Positions 54,634 through 64,000 of a stretch of 64,000 nt of DNA are shown here, one piece after another. Origin of the DNA: Shinisaurus crocodilurus (lineage: Eukaryota; Chordata; Lepidosauria; Squamata; Shinisauridae); NCBI GenBank assembly GCA_021292165.1, contig JAHFWL010000198.1, positions 1 through 64,000 on the forward strand, in the 5' to 3' direction. Position 1 is the first letter of the stretch. Each line of letters begins with the position of its first letter. The notes under the pieces were generated by a model. It was not told the origin of the DNA, did no database searches, and saw nothing but the letters and a program-made list of their open reading frames with translations. The translations under genes and the position numbers were made by a program.

Positions 54634-57113
54634 TTATGCAATAAGTTTCATTAAGTCTTGTTTTGATTCATTCTTAGACATCAACCGCCAACTTGCTTCT
54701 TGACCTCTTATATATCCCTCACATTTCTCAGCTGTATATACTTTGCCTGCTGCCTCTGTGACTTGTTTGACAATTCTTTCTACAGACTGAGCATGACAGG
54801 GCCACTTTGGAACTTGCATGGGTTCATTAATGAACTTCTTGACTTCTGATATCGACAGTTTGCATGTCAAAGGAGGTTCATATACATTTTCAGACCAGTC
54901 TATGAGTTCTAACAGGGAAGTAGCAGCAGGATTAATAAAATGAGTCTTTCTGGGACGTACAGAAAGATCACCCAGGAAATAATCATTTCCACTCCTTAAG
55001 TCAACAATCTTCTGCACACCACCTTTTCTCTCATTACTATCACTGGAGCACAAGAGTGTCTGAATGATCATATCTCTGAATGCATACCATGCTGGACGCT
55101 GGATTGTAGGCAAAACAGCATCCACTACAGCTTTCTTTTGGAGTCTGTGGAGCTGGAGCTGGAACAACACATGGCATGGGCCTTCCACCCAAGAGTGTTT
55201 TACTTTGATCTGGAACCAGCAGGGAAAGTACACACCAACAATGTACTCTACTATCAGTCTTAAGTTCTGGAGGGTTTTCCCCTTACAACCATGTTTTGAT
55301 ACCCATATACGGCAAATCCTGTTTGCAGTCGTTAACCATCTCGAGTGACACACTGGACCAATTTCAAGAAGGGCAAGATCTATAGGGAGTTATCCTGTCC
55401 TTATGGCCTGTGTAATTCTGTACCCATATGCTTGATCTGTTGGCAAATTGTTTATTACACTGTGACTAAGAGAAATGAGAGGCTCTCCAATTGAGACTTG
55501 AGTGAATGAAGGATCAGTTTCCAGTTCTGTGGCATTGTCTAGCATCTTCCCAATAACACCACCAGTCCATTTGTTGTTTGATAAGGTCTTCCCATATAGT
55601 GTCATGATCAAGCGTCGCAGGGGCAGCTCATTCGTATGAAGAGCACAGACTAACCATATGAGCTTGCGGCAAAGTTGAACCTCAACCAAGTGCATGATAC
55701 CACCAGTCCAACCACTGTTTACATTTGTGGAATCACCCCCAATGGCCTGCAGAGTTTTATCAATGCTCTTCTTCTTCATGAAATCCACTAAATTACAGGG
55801 ATGGGGACTCGGACTCCAGGACTCGACTCATGAGTCGGACTGAGTCCCCCCTCTGACTCGACTCAGACTCGAGTCCCAATATTTTTAATGGGACTCGAGA
55901 CTCGACTCGGGACTCGAGACCAAGGACTCTTCAACATCCCTTGGCTGTGCCAGAAGGAGTGGAGAGGAGTGCGATCGCTGGCGAAGAGTGAGGGTGAAAT
56001 TGTGATGAGACCTCACCGTTCCAGAATGGGGGACAAACATTTAGAAAAATCATGTTCCTCAAATGCAACATGGATTTTAGGAAGTACAGCAAGTTTATTT
56101 TTTAAAATCATTTTCCTAAAATGCAACCTTTCAGGCATTTTGGGTTTGGCTCCTCTGCCTGCCTGTTTGGGGTTCCCTGCCTCCTCTGCCTGCCTGGTTT
56201 CTTCTTGACCAGTTCCACAGTTTGAATTGTCCAAGACAAAGGCCTCTGCCTGCCTGCTTTGGGGTTCCCTGCCTCCTCTGCCTGCCTGGTTATTTTGGGT
56301 TTGTCTGCCTGGTCTGTTCTTGCCAAAATCAGTTGCAGAGTTTTGAAATAAAAAAGGCACACTTGTGCCTAGAATTTATTTAAGCCACACATCTGAAGTA
56401 GCCTTATTTTGTTAAAAACCCCATTGATTTTAACAGGGACTCGTGGAGTCAGCTTTGGGAGTGACTCAGGACTTGGGAGTCACCATTTTGGACCAAGGAC
56501 TCGGACTCGAGACTCGGGTCCAAGGACTTGTGACTCGACTCATGACTCGAAACCAAGGACTCTTCAACATCCCTGCTAAATTATCAGCAATAACTTCAGC
56601 AGGTTTTTTTCTGTTTGAATCTTTCTCTGGAGTCAAGTGGTACAGATACCTTCCACCTGGCTCGCTGCATACAGAATAATGCTCTTCTTTCATGATGCTG
56701 GGGAAACACCGATCGGAATTATCAGCCTTCAGCATAACTTTAGTTGTGTCTTGATGGCCATCAAAGAAGATGCAGTCAATTGTACTCTTCTTACATAGTT
56801 CATCAAATTTCATAAGTTTTTCTTGGGCCCTCTTGACTTTATTGTGATCCACTACAAATATCTTGTCATGTTCAGTAACTAAGCCAACATCAATAAAGCT
56901 GCAGTGGTAATGGCAGCTGTGGCATGCAGGAAGAAAATCTATCAGCTGCCCACTTTTCCTCTCTCTGTTTCCAGGTCCATATATAACTTTAATTAAGGAC
57001 TCACAGTAAAGATCTGTGCATTGCTGTACGCTTTGTCCCAAGCTAGCCTCAACTGTGTTTACATGACAGAAGAATGTGAACGGTACCTTGAGGAAAGATT
57101 TAATAAAGGCAAA
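54634..57113 (-). pseudogene. Decayed transposase-like gene split by a MITE
   Basis: On the minus strand three open segments (57113-56584, 55787-55393 and 55389-54637) lie in one frame once the 780-bp MITE and one copy of its TSD are discounted. They form about 540 codons from 57041 with a single internal TAA at 55390-55392. The frame is open upstream to a TAA at 57114-57116 without an ATG, so the N-terminus is missing. Conserved-looking blocks in order are IDCIFFDGHQDTTKVM, EEHYSVCSEPGGRYLYH, KKPAEVIADNL, AIGGDSTNVNSGWTGG, LIWLVCALHTNELPLRRLI, HSRWLTTANRICRIW and KCEGYIRGQEASWRLM. I recall multi-copy uncharacterised proteins with such blocks in animal genomes. The D-rich block, CALH motif and RW motif are reminiscent of hAT transposases. 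Function is not proven. Confidence 0.65.
55796..56575. mobile_element. Non-autonomous hAT-type element with GACTCG-rich ends, copy 2
   Basis: The 780-bp element starts CAGGGATGGGGACTCGG and ends GACTCTTCAACATCCCTG, with a perfect 8-bp duplication, CTAAATTA, at 55788-55795 and 56576-56583. It splits the transposase-like frame. It parallels the copy at 5485-6158 except for an extra ~106 bp near 55925-56045. That extra begins with an internal copy of the right terminus (GACTCTTCAACATCCC), so the element is probably a composite. Confidence 0.93.
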
Positions 57114-57116
57114 TTA

Positions 57117-58430
57117 TAGCTAAAGGCAACAGGCTGAGGTCAACCCCTGATGTCCTCACCACCAGGGCTGATCTCAGTTTGATGTAATATCCACTGAATG
57201 AATCTTGGGTTCACTGCTTTTTTCTGCCTTCAGGTCAAAAATACATTCAGAGACAATAGTTCTTCTCTCATACATACAAGGAAGCTGAGTTCAGTGGTAT
57301 CATTGCTAGAGTAAACAGGCCAACACAGATCAGATAGGTTAATTTAAATGTTTGGGGTTCACTATGTTACATTGTTTGGATAATAAGAGTTCCACAGAAT
57401 TAGAATAAAACATTTCACAGGCATCATTGAGTATGCACTTTTGAAATGCCTATACAAATTGTTCAGGAGGGATGTATGTAACTGGGTTTCTCAAACATTT
57501 GGACTTAAGGCCTCTTTTTAAACTTAATCAGTGTTCAGAGCTGTGCAACCAATCAACAGCCATCTTTTTAGCAGCACAGACTCCTAACACATAGCTAAGT
57601 GTATGCTGCCCACTGCTGTTTACATTCCAATGCCTGCATTAGAACAGAATTAGATGAAGGTATCTCAGACTCTCTGGTAAAATCAGGCAACAAAGGAGCG
57701 GAAGAAGAGGCTGTGGCAGGAAACTTCCCTGTGTTCCCTGCTCTCTGCAGCTTTCATAGTGAACCTAGCAGTTTTGGTTCCCACAGTGCTAAACCTCTGC
57801 TGTTGCCTGCTGCCATATCCTATTCCTCTCTCACCTTTATGCCCCCTCCTATATGGGCAGCCCCATAGTTTGAGAACCACAGCCCTAGGACACGTGTTCT
57901 GGCAGCGTGGAGACATTGAGGGCTAATTTTGTAGGTCTCTTGTAGAAATGTTGGATCATGGTTCATTTTGGAAAGCAGGTTGTGGATCTTATTGGGGGTA
58001 TGTTATTTAGATTACAAATGACAATGAGAGGAATTAATTTTAAGAAAATTCTTCACTGCGGGCTCTCTGACAACCTCTTGCAGATTGTGTGGGCCTCGCT
58101 GGTTGCAGAAATAAAGTCATTGAAGGCATCAAAGGGTATAAATACACCAGGAATTTATGTGTGATTTGTTTAGATTGCTCAGCAATCTGGCAAGAATGGA
58201 TTGATAGTTTCTAAGAGAAAAAGCAAGGTAAGAAATTATTGCAAAATCTCTAGGGATAAGTAAATCAGTGTATTTCTGGTCCATGTCACTTTTGTATGTG
58301 TTCATTCATAAGTCTGTTCTCTCCTGAGTCCACAATATTCTTTTTTTTTTTTTAATTAAAAACTGGATGAAAATATCTGCATTTACTTATGTAGTTTTAA
58401 ATGTATTCCCCCTCCCAAAAAAATGCATTT
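57117..58430. other. Unannotated, with a possible decayed MITE
   Basis: TAGGGATAAGTAAATCAG near 58251 looks like a TAGGGATG-family end, but no right end was found. No coding domain was recognised in the short frames at 57599-57916. Confidence 0.35.
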
Positions 58431-58433
58431 TAA

Positions 58434-58643
58434 GGGCAGTATCCAATTCAACACTAACATAAATTACATTGCGCTAGAGTAAGCGACGTCTAGCACAACA
58501 CCAATGGCATTTGCTGGAGTGATGGGTTTTGCCGGAAACCCTATCACACCAGCAAATGCTATTGGCATTGCATTGCACTAGAGGTCGTTTATGCTAGTGC
58601 AATGTAATTTCTATTAACACTAGTGTCGAATTAGATATTGGCC
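58434..58643. mobile_element. Palindromic MITE, PIF/Harbinger-like
   Basis: The 210-bp element is one long hairpin. The left end GGGCAGTATCCAATTC pairs with the right end GAATTAGATATTGGCC, and the inner arms TTACATTGCGCTAGAG and TAGTGCAATGTAATTTC pair as well. It is flanked by TAA at 58431-58433 and 58644-58646. A TAA/TTA duplication and GG-starting TIRs fit PIF/Harbinger, but 3 bp is weak evidence. Confidence 0.7.
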
Positions 58644-58646
58644 TAA

Positions 58647-59552
58647 ATATATTTTGATACATTTTTTTCAGCTGACAGCAGCTGCATTGAAACATTAAGG
58701 AAGTTTAACAGCTGGTGGGTAAAGAAGTTCCAGTCCACACATTAGTCCAGGAGGTGCAGATCAGATGGGCTCATATAGAATTCTCCAAAATAAAATTATT
58801 GAAGCATCCTTAAAAATATGGTCTTATAAAGTGCCAGGAGCATCCCACTGGAACTCTTAGGAGCCAGGCTCCAAAGACATGATAGTGTGTCTTAACAGAG
58901 ACAGCATGTCTGCTAAAGGAATTGCAGGCTAAATTGTCATTACCCAGAGGTACCACAAAGATAGTATTACAAACCCCAGTAGCTGACTTAGGATCTGATC
59001 AGGTTACCCAGGGAAACAATGTTGCTTTCCCCACCAGCTCTATAAAGTCTCAGCCTCAGCTCTGCTCTTCAGTCTGTACAGCTTGTCTCTTAGTGACAGG
59101 ATCCTATTAGAATGGATGCCTGCTATCTAACCTTCATCACAGTAGTAGCTGCTGCTAGAACATCTGGGAACACCTGCTGCTTCAGGATCCCAGTCTCATG
59201 CCTGTCTTGGACTATATCTCTTACTTCTGAACCCCACTGAGCTGATGATGTGCTTCCTCCTGAAATTGGGGCCCCTGAATAGGGATATACAGATTTTGTT
59301 TAATCCACTCCATCTGTGTTTCATGGATTGTCTGGCATCTTTCTTCCCAGCATTCACTCATTGACAGAATCAGATCTTTTTCTCCCTTCAGAAAAGTCCA
59401 CAAAAAATTCAGCTGCAATTTATGAAGCTTTCATTGGGATGTAACATTTTTGTGTATTTTTCTTAGCTCAGCATACAATCAATGAGTAGAACACACGCAC
59501 ACAGAGACACAGACACACACGAGGCAAAACAGAGATCATATATACTAGCTGT
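58647..59552. other. Unannotated stretch
   Basis: A CACACGCACACAGAG run lies near 59490. No other feature was recognised. Confidence 0.4.
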
Positions 59553-60145
59553 TGCCCGCGGCTTCGCTCGCGTGGGCTGGGTGCTGGCAGCAGAAATCTT
59601 TTCTGACAGAAATATCTGATCTTAAAGAAAAATCAGGTTAATCCTGAGGGTCTACAGGTGATGAAGAGTGACTGTGCCAAGTTTGGGGTAGATCCATCAA
59701 AACGTGATGGAGCCTCTCCGACGATGCCCCACACACAACAGTCAGTCAGTCATTTAAAAAGTTTCCCTCCCTTTTCATCCCCTCAGAGAACATTCTAAAT
59801 GGCTGAGGGGAGATTTGCATACCCAGCCCTATTGGCCCCTGCAGGAATTCATATGAACATTCTAAGTGTCCTATGGGCTATTTGCATAACTGCTCCTATT
59901 GGCTCCTGCAGCAATTCTGAGGTGAGGCCGATTTGCAGAACTGCTCCCCTGTTGTTTTGCCCATAGGAGATATGAGAGTGGGGCGATTTTGCCCCCTTTT
60001 TTCACTCCCTTAGGGACAGAATTTCCCAAAATCTTTCCTTAGTGGGGGTCTACGTCATAAAAGCAATGTCCCTTCAAAATTTCACGTTCCTAAATTAAAT
60101 GGTTTGAGCTGGGCGTTGATGAGTCAGTCAATCAGTCAGGACACC

Positions 60146-60148
<3 letters not shown>
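59553..60148 (+). repeat. Dispersed repeat starting CTAGCTGTTGCCCGCGG
   Basis: It starts CTAGCTGTTGCCCGCGGC followed by TTCGCTCGCGTGG, within a TATATA context. It ends GAGTCAGTCAATCAGTCAGG before an (AT)n run. It includes AAGTTTGGGGTAGATCCATC and an internal CAGTCAGTCAGTCA. From general knowledge, sequences with this opening and a GTCAGTCA-type end followed by TATATA recur in many animal genomes. The superfamily is not identified and no reading frame is preserved. Confidence 0.6.

Positions 60149-60180
<32 letters not shown>
60149..60180. repeat. (AT)n microsatellite
   Basis: Sixteen AT units directly at the end of the dispersed repeat, perhaps seeded by its tail or its target site. Confidence 0.95.
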
Positions 60181-60182
<2 letters not shown>

Positions 60183-60805
60183 TGTATATATAAGCATATT
60201 TTCCAGTAACTTTTTGTACTATTACATTTGCGTACAATTTCAGAAAGTAAGAAAATAGTGTGCAAGTTTGCAGAATCTGTGTGACTCAGAAGATGCTGAT
60301 CCACTGCAGAATCCACTGGTTGAATTCATAGATATCCGAAGACATTTTGAATCCATTTCAGATTTCTTTGACATCCCAGTTGGGGATGCTGACCCACACC
60401 AAAGCCTGACAGGTCTGCATTTGCAGATTATGTTGTGAAATAAACAGAAATGAACATTATATGGGTTTTAAGATTTATGTAAGAGTTGTATTAAGTGGAA
60501 TATATGAATATGTTGAAGTTGTGAGTCCAATCTTATAAGAGTTATAAAATAACACAAACAAATAAATACATTTATTAGTGGCAAGCATCTTGGAGAAGCC
60601 CGAGTGAAATCAAGTATACCGGCAACATAAGAATTGATGGTACTCAAACTGAATGTTCTTTGATAGTGAATTGCGCTCAGTCCATCTGAATTACCTAAAT
60701 CACTGGGAAATGCGTTTAGAAATGAAGCAAGGGACCTTAACATTTGTTGCAGCACTGATGGAATAGCATTGTCATTGCCTCTGTTATTCTTTGCCACTTA
60801 GTTTT

Positions 60806-60808
<3 letters not shown>
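60181..60808. other. Unannotated stretch
   Basis: A 109-codon minus frame (60468-60797) has no recognisable motif. Nothing else was noticed. Confidence 0.4.

Positions 60809-60836
<28 letters not shown>
60809..60836. repeat. (GA)n microsatellite
   Basis: About 14 uninterrupted GA units. Confidence 0.95.
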
Positions 60837-60842
<6 letters not shown>

Positions 60843-61244
60843 AGAGATGTGTAAGAGTGAGAGTGAAAGGAGGGGGCACTGGTACTTTTGTCTTTAATGT
60901 TTAGTGCCTTTTGCTGCAGAATAACAGAAGCTGCATGTACAGAATTGGCCATTTTGTCTGCTGCTAGCACAGCAACATTTTCAGTGAAAACGTATACTGA
61001 AATTCATTATAGCTCTCTTCTGAATCACACTGGATGATTTCTGTGAAGCTGGATTTTTAAAAAAAGTCATATTAAAAGAGTCGTATTTTCTCCTAATTTG
61101 TCTGCAACTGAAAACTAAACAGTTAAGAAAAATATGACACAGAACACTTATAACAAAGCACCTGCCCCCAACAACAGAAAAAAAATCCTTAAAATATGCT
61201 AGCATATTGCATTGGTATATTTGCTCTTAAGTTTATAAAGACAC
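60837..61244. other. Unannotated spacer
   Basis: No recognised feature. Confidence 0.4.
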
Positions 61245-61651
61245 TGGGCCAGTTCACATGTAATGGACAATCATGGGTTAATTAACCCACAGCTTGCCAG
61301 GCACAAGTGGGAACAAGCCAGCACACTGCCTTTGGCTTTCAGTTAACAACCTATGTTCGCTCGTTGTAGGTTGTTAGTGTGATGTCTGAACCCAGACATT
61401 CTGGGATTAAACAACCCAGAGTTAACATAAGATTGTTGTTGAGCTAGCTCTGAGTCGTTTAACCTGTAAACAACCCAGAGAGTTTGGGTTTGGACGTCAC
61501 GCTAACAAGCTGCAAACAGGGTGATTGTAGGTTGTTAATTGAAAGCAGAACTGATGAGCATGCTGGAGGCAGTGCACGCTCCTTCCTGCTTGTGCCCAGC
61601 AATTCATGGGTTAATTAACCCACACTTGCCCATTACATGCAAACTGGGTCA
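61245..61651. mobile_element. Palindromic MITE with TTAATTAACCC arms
   Basis: The left end GGGCCAGTTCACATGTAATGG is the near complement of the right end CCATTACATGCAAACTGGGTC (allowing small changes). Further in, both arms hold GGGTTAATTAACCCA, and GTAGGTTGTTAGTGTGA pairs with CACGCTAACAAGCTGC. No TSD is clear. It has no coding capacity. Confidence 0.72.
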
Positions 61652-62453
61652 TTCACAAGCTTAATGCAGGCCATTTCCTACAGCAAAAAAACTTTTAAAA
61701 ATACAGGAGCAGCTATTCTCTCTGAATGCTGGAGATAATTAATCTAATTTTCCCTCTGCTTCATTTCGTGTTCTATTAGTTTTCTTATTCAAACTTTCAA
61801 GTCACAAATCTAATTTAGAACCTCTTTAACTGGTCTAATGTGGTAATACATTGCATCTGCATGTGGAGTTTAGCAGTGAGTGATAAGGCCAGAATACTAA
61901 TTTGCTCCTTGGTGTGTGCAGTGTTTGATATACAAATATTACCTGTGCTCAACAAAACAGAAACTGTCCACACACACAAAAAGTGCAGAAGAGACGGATG
62001 AGGTAAGTGGCAAAAATGGGAGACCGAACAGTGAGAGAGACTAGCAAGGCGAATAAGAACTGTAAGAAACAGAATAACACTGCTCTTGTTGTCACTGAGA
62101 ACATAAATCACAGTATGGGTTCTACTACTTATATTGCAGGTGGGGATTCACATAATGAATATGCCTTACATACAATTCCCCCCACCCCATCCATAGAAAG
62201 ATACATGCTAGTTATAGCTAGCCTAACATTCTCCCTGACATGCTAGTTTTCTATGTGCAGGGAGATTTTTTTCTAAGGAGGAATCTTTAATAATTGGGAA
62301 TGCCCACTTATGTGTTGATCACCCCAGTGATAATTAAGTTCCCATTTATAAGAAGGGTGGTTTTTATCAAGGAGTGTTTCAAGGGCCCCCTCACAATTTC
62401 ACTTGTAAGAAACAGACGGAAGTGATTCAGCGCATAGGAAATAGCAATAACCC
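61652..62453. other. Unannotated stretch
   Basis: Short frames only. No recognised repeat. Confidence 0.4.
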
Positions 62454-62705
62454 ACACTTCGATATTATTTATTTATTTACATCATTTTTTTACTCTGCTC
62501 TACAGCCAAAAAAGGCTCCCAGAGTGGCTTACAAAGATTATATTAGACAGTCCCTTTCCTCAGGCTTACAAGCTAAAAGTCATGACACAAAAGGAAAAGG
62601 GATTGGGAGGGGACGAGGAAAAAGCAAAACTCAGGCACCAGTTCTTAGTTACAAGGTTCTTATAGATCCCCCTGCCTACCTCTTCTTTAGGTTGTGTGTG
62701 TAATG
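62454..62705 (-). repeat. L2-like LINE 3' region
   Basis: TATTATTTATTTATTTAC followed by CCCAGAGTGGCTTACAAAG and CAGGCTTACAAGCTAAAAG reads as a reversed L2-type 3' end. It shares a segment with 38320-38480. Confidence 0.55.
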
Positions 62706-63002
62706 TGTAAATGTGTGCATTTGTATGTAATACTATGCCTGAGAGCGTGTGCTCCACAATGGAGAAGCCCTTCATTCTAGATGGCCCCTGTATTTTAAAC
62801 GTGCCTGCCTAAGTGTGTACTTTCCCCCCATTGACTAGAGTGCACATTTTTGGGACAACACTTTTTGTGAATATGATTGCAAGCTTGGGCATATGCAAGG
62901 TTTGCCTGAAAAAGGCGCTGTATTTGGGGATGCAAACAGGAAAAGTTCTGATGTTAAACAAACTGAATGAACTTCTTATACATCACTGGTTCTGAGCAGA
63001 CA
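62706..63002. other. Unannotated spacer
   Basis: A TGTGTGCATTTGTATG-like stretch and a GCACATTTTTGGG motif may be MITE traces. No defined ends. Confidence 0.3.
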
Positions 63003-63096
63003 TGGATAGGAGGATAGCACAGCGAGAATGCATCTGTATATAACTCCTCAGAAGTAAGCCCCACTTTTGGACAGGAGTGCATAGGATTGCACTAGA
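63003..63096. mobile_element. Small palindromic MITE, ATAGGATT family
   Basis: AGAAGTAAGCCCCACTTTTGG and GTGCATAGGATTGCACTAG match the family seen at 42747. The left arm (GAATGCATCTGTATATAAC) is degraded. Confidence 0.45.
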
Positions 63097-63310
63097 AGCA
63101 AAGATGCTGCCAGGTTTCAGGGGGCCCTGGGCAAGGTGCTTTGTGGGGGCCCTCCTTCTAGACAGCCTTCCAGTCAATCCTTTTTTAAAAAACGAAACAA
63201 ACTTGGGGTAGCAGTGGGGCAACTCATATCTTCTTTTCCTCCTAGCCCACTGGCAAAAGAAATTGTCATAGCAGCAGCCAGCTGGCTGGTCAAGGTCCTG
63301 CACCATGCCA

Positions 63311-63311
63311 C

Positions 63312-63378
<67 letters not shown>
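63311..63378. repeat. (AAT)n microsatellite
   Basis: More than 20 AAT units followed by a GAAGAAGAGGAAGAAGCAG transition and an (AGC)n run. Poly-Ile frames across it are artefacts. Confidence 0.95.
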
Positions 63379-63379
<1 letters not shown>

Positions 63380-63552
63380 GAAGAAGAGGAAGAAGCAGTA
63401 GCAGCAGCAGCAACAGCTTAGAATAGCAGCCAGCAACCTAAACCAATCAGATGCTTTTTTTGTGGGAACATGACCAATGAGGGAACCAGAGTGGTTTTAA
63501 CAACTCCAGTGTTCTCATTGCCCACATCCCCACAAAGTAGCATCTGATTGCA
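63379..63552. other. Spacer with AGC run
   Basis: An (AGC)n-like run near 63397-63415. Otherwise nothing was recognised. Confidence 0.35.
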
Positions 63553-63846
63553 GGGCTGGCATCAAGGGTAGGCATGGTTGGGCAACTGCCAGGGGCCCAC
63601 ACCCCAGCAGGGACCCATTGGCAAGAACTCCCTCTTCACCATTCCAACCTGCTTGTTCGCCTGCCTCTTGCTCTGGCCCAGACAACAGTAGTGGGTGAGA
63701 AGGAAGGAGGAGCAGCAGATGCCCCTGCCTGCTTGCTCACTGGCTCTCTGCCTGTCAAGCAGCCAGGTGGTGGCAACGATGAGAAAGAGGATGAGGAGCA
63801 AGAGCAGCTGGTGACCATGGCACTGAGAGGGTAGACTTACTGAGGG
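63553..63846. mobile_element. Possible hAT-type MITE end
   Basis: CAGGGCTGGCATCAAGGGTAG and the following GGCAACTGCCAGGGGCCC resemble CAGGG-starting hAT MITEs. No matching right end or TSD was found before the next element. Confidence 0.3.
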
Positions 63847-63850
63847 AGGA

Positions 63851-64000
63851 CCAGAGGCGTAGCGTGGGGGGTGCAGGGGGGGCCGGCCGCACCGGGCGCA
63901 ACATCTGGGGGGGCGCGGCAAGGCAACGGGCAAGGCAGCGAGCGAGCGAGCTGCTGCTGCTGCTGCTGCTGCTTCTGGCGGAGCAGTGCAGAGCAGAAGC
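63851..64000. mobile_element. GC-rich hAT-type element running off the window
   Basis: CAGAGGCGTAGCGTGGGG begins a GC-rich element whose interior (GCGAGCGAGCGAG and a (CTG)n run) resembles that of the 23927 element. The right end lies outside the window. Confidence 0.45.

Overview
The window looks like repeat-rich intergenic or intronic DNA of a vertebrate, most probably a squamate reptile (lizard or snake). No exon of a host gene was recognised. The lineage call is an inference from the repeat mix: CR1 and L2-type LINE remnants, a tRNA-derived SINE with an L2-like tail, a second SINE with a tRNA-Ala-like head, a 5S rRNA-headed SINE with a CR1-type tail, a Ty3/gypsy-type element, and very many short hAT-type elements with 8-bp target-site duplications (TSDs). 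Most long open frames in the window are repeats read through, not genes.

Layout. 1-11 kb: tRNA-Ala-type SINE (2.7 kb), LINE scraps, palindromic hAT MITEs (4.6 and 7.1 kb), a MITE with GACTCG-rich ends and a perfect 8-bp TSD (5.5-6.2 kb), and a 5S/CR1 SINE (8.2 kb). 11.6-13.8 kb: the 3' half of a Ty3/gypsy-type retrotransposon. Reverse transcriptase and RNase H follow an integrase-like C-terminal tail and lead straight into a polypurine tract and LTR, an inverted domain order like the Gmr1 group. A solo LTR of the same family sits in an L2 remnant at 18.3-19.0 kb. 19-31 kb: many MITEs, several nested in older SINEs or LINEs with clean TSDs (23.4, 23.9, 25.9 and 28.5 kb). 33-42 kb: L2 remnants, a SINE inserted in a SINE (36.6-37.05 kb), a 5'-truncated L2/CR1-type LINE with a decayed reverse transcriptase (38.8-40.7 kb), and GC-rich MITEs with a long hairpin (41.2-41.9 kb). 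44.2-45.5 kb: a terminal-inverted-repeat element whose interior is a seven-copy ~160-bp tandem array. 45.5-54 kb: mostly unrecognised, with a second full 5S/CR1 SINE and a SINE with a 10-bp TSD. 54.6-57.1 kb: a decayed transposase-like gene of about 540 codons on the minus strand, broken by one stop codon and by a 780-bp copy of the 5.5-kb MITE. 58-64 kb: palindromic MITEs, a repeat beginning CTAGCTGTTGCCCGCGG, microsatellites and GC-rich hAT-like ends.

There is no operon or pathway. The useful content is the insertion history: nested insertions order the elements in time, and perfect TSDs mark the younger ones. All identifications were made by eye. Family names are matches to remembered hallmarks, not database results.
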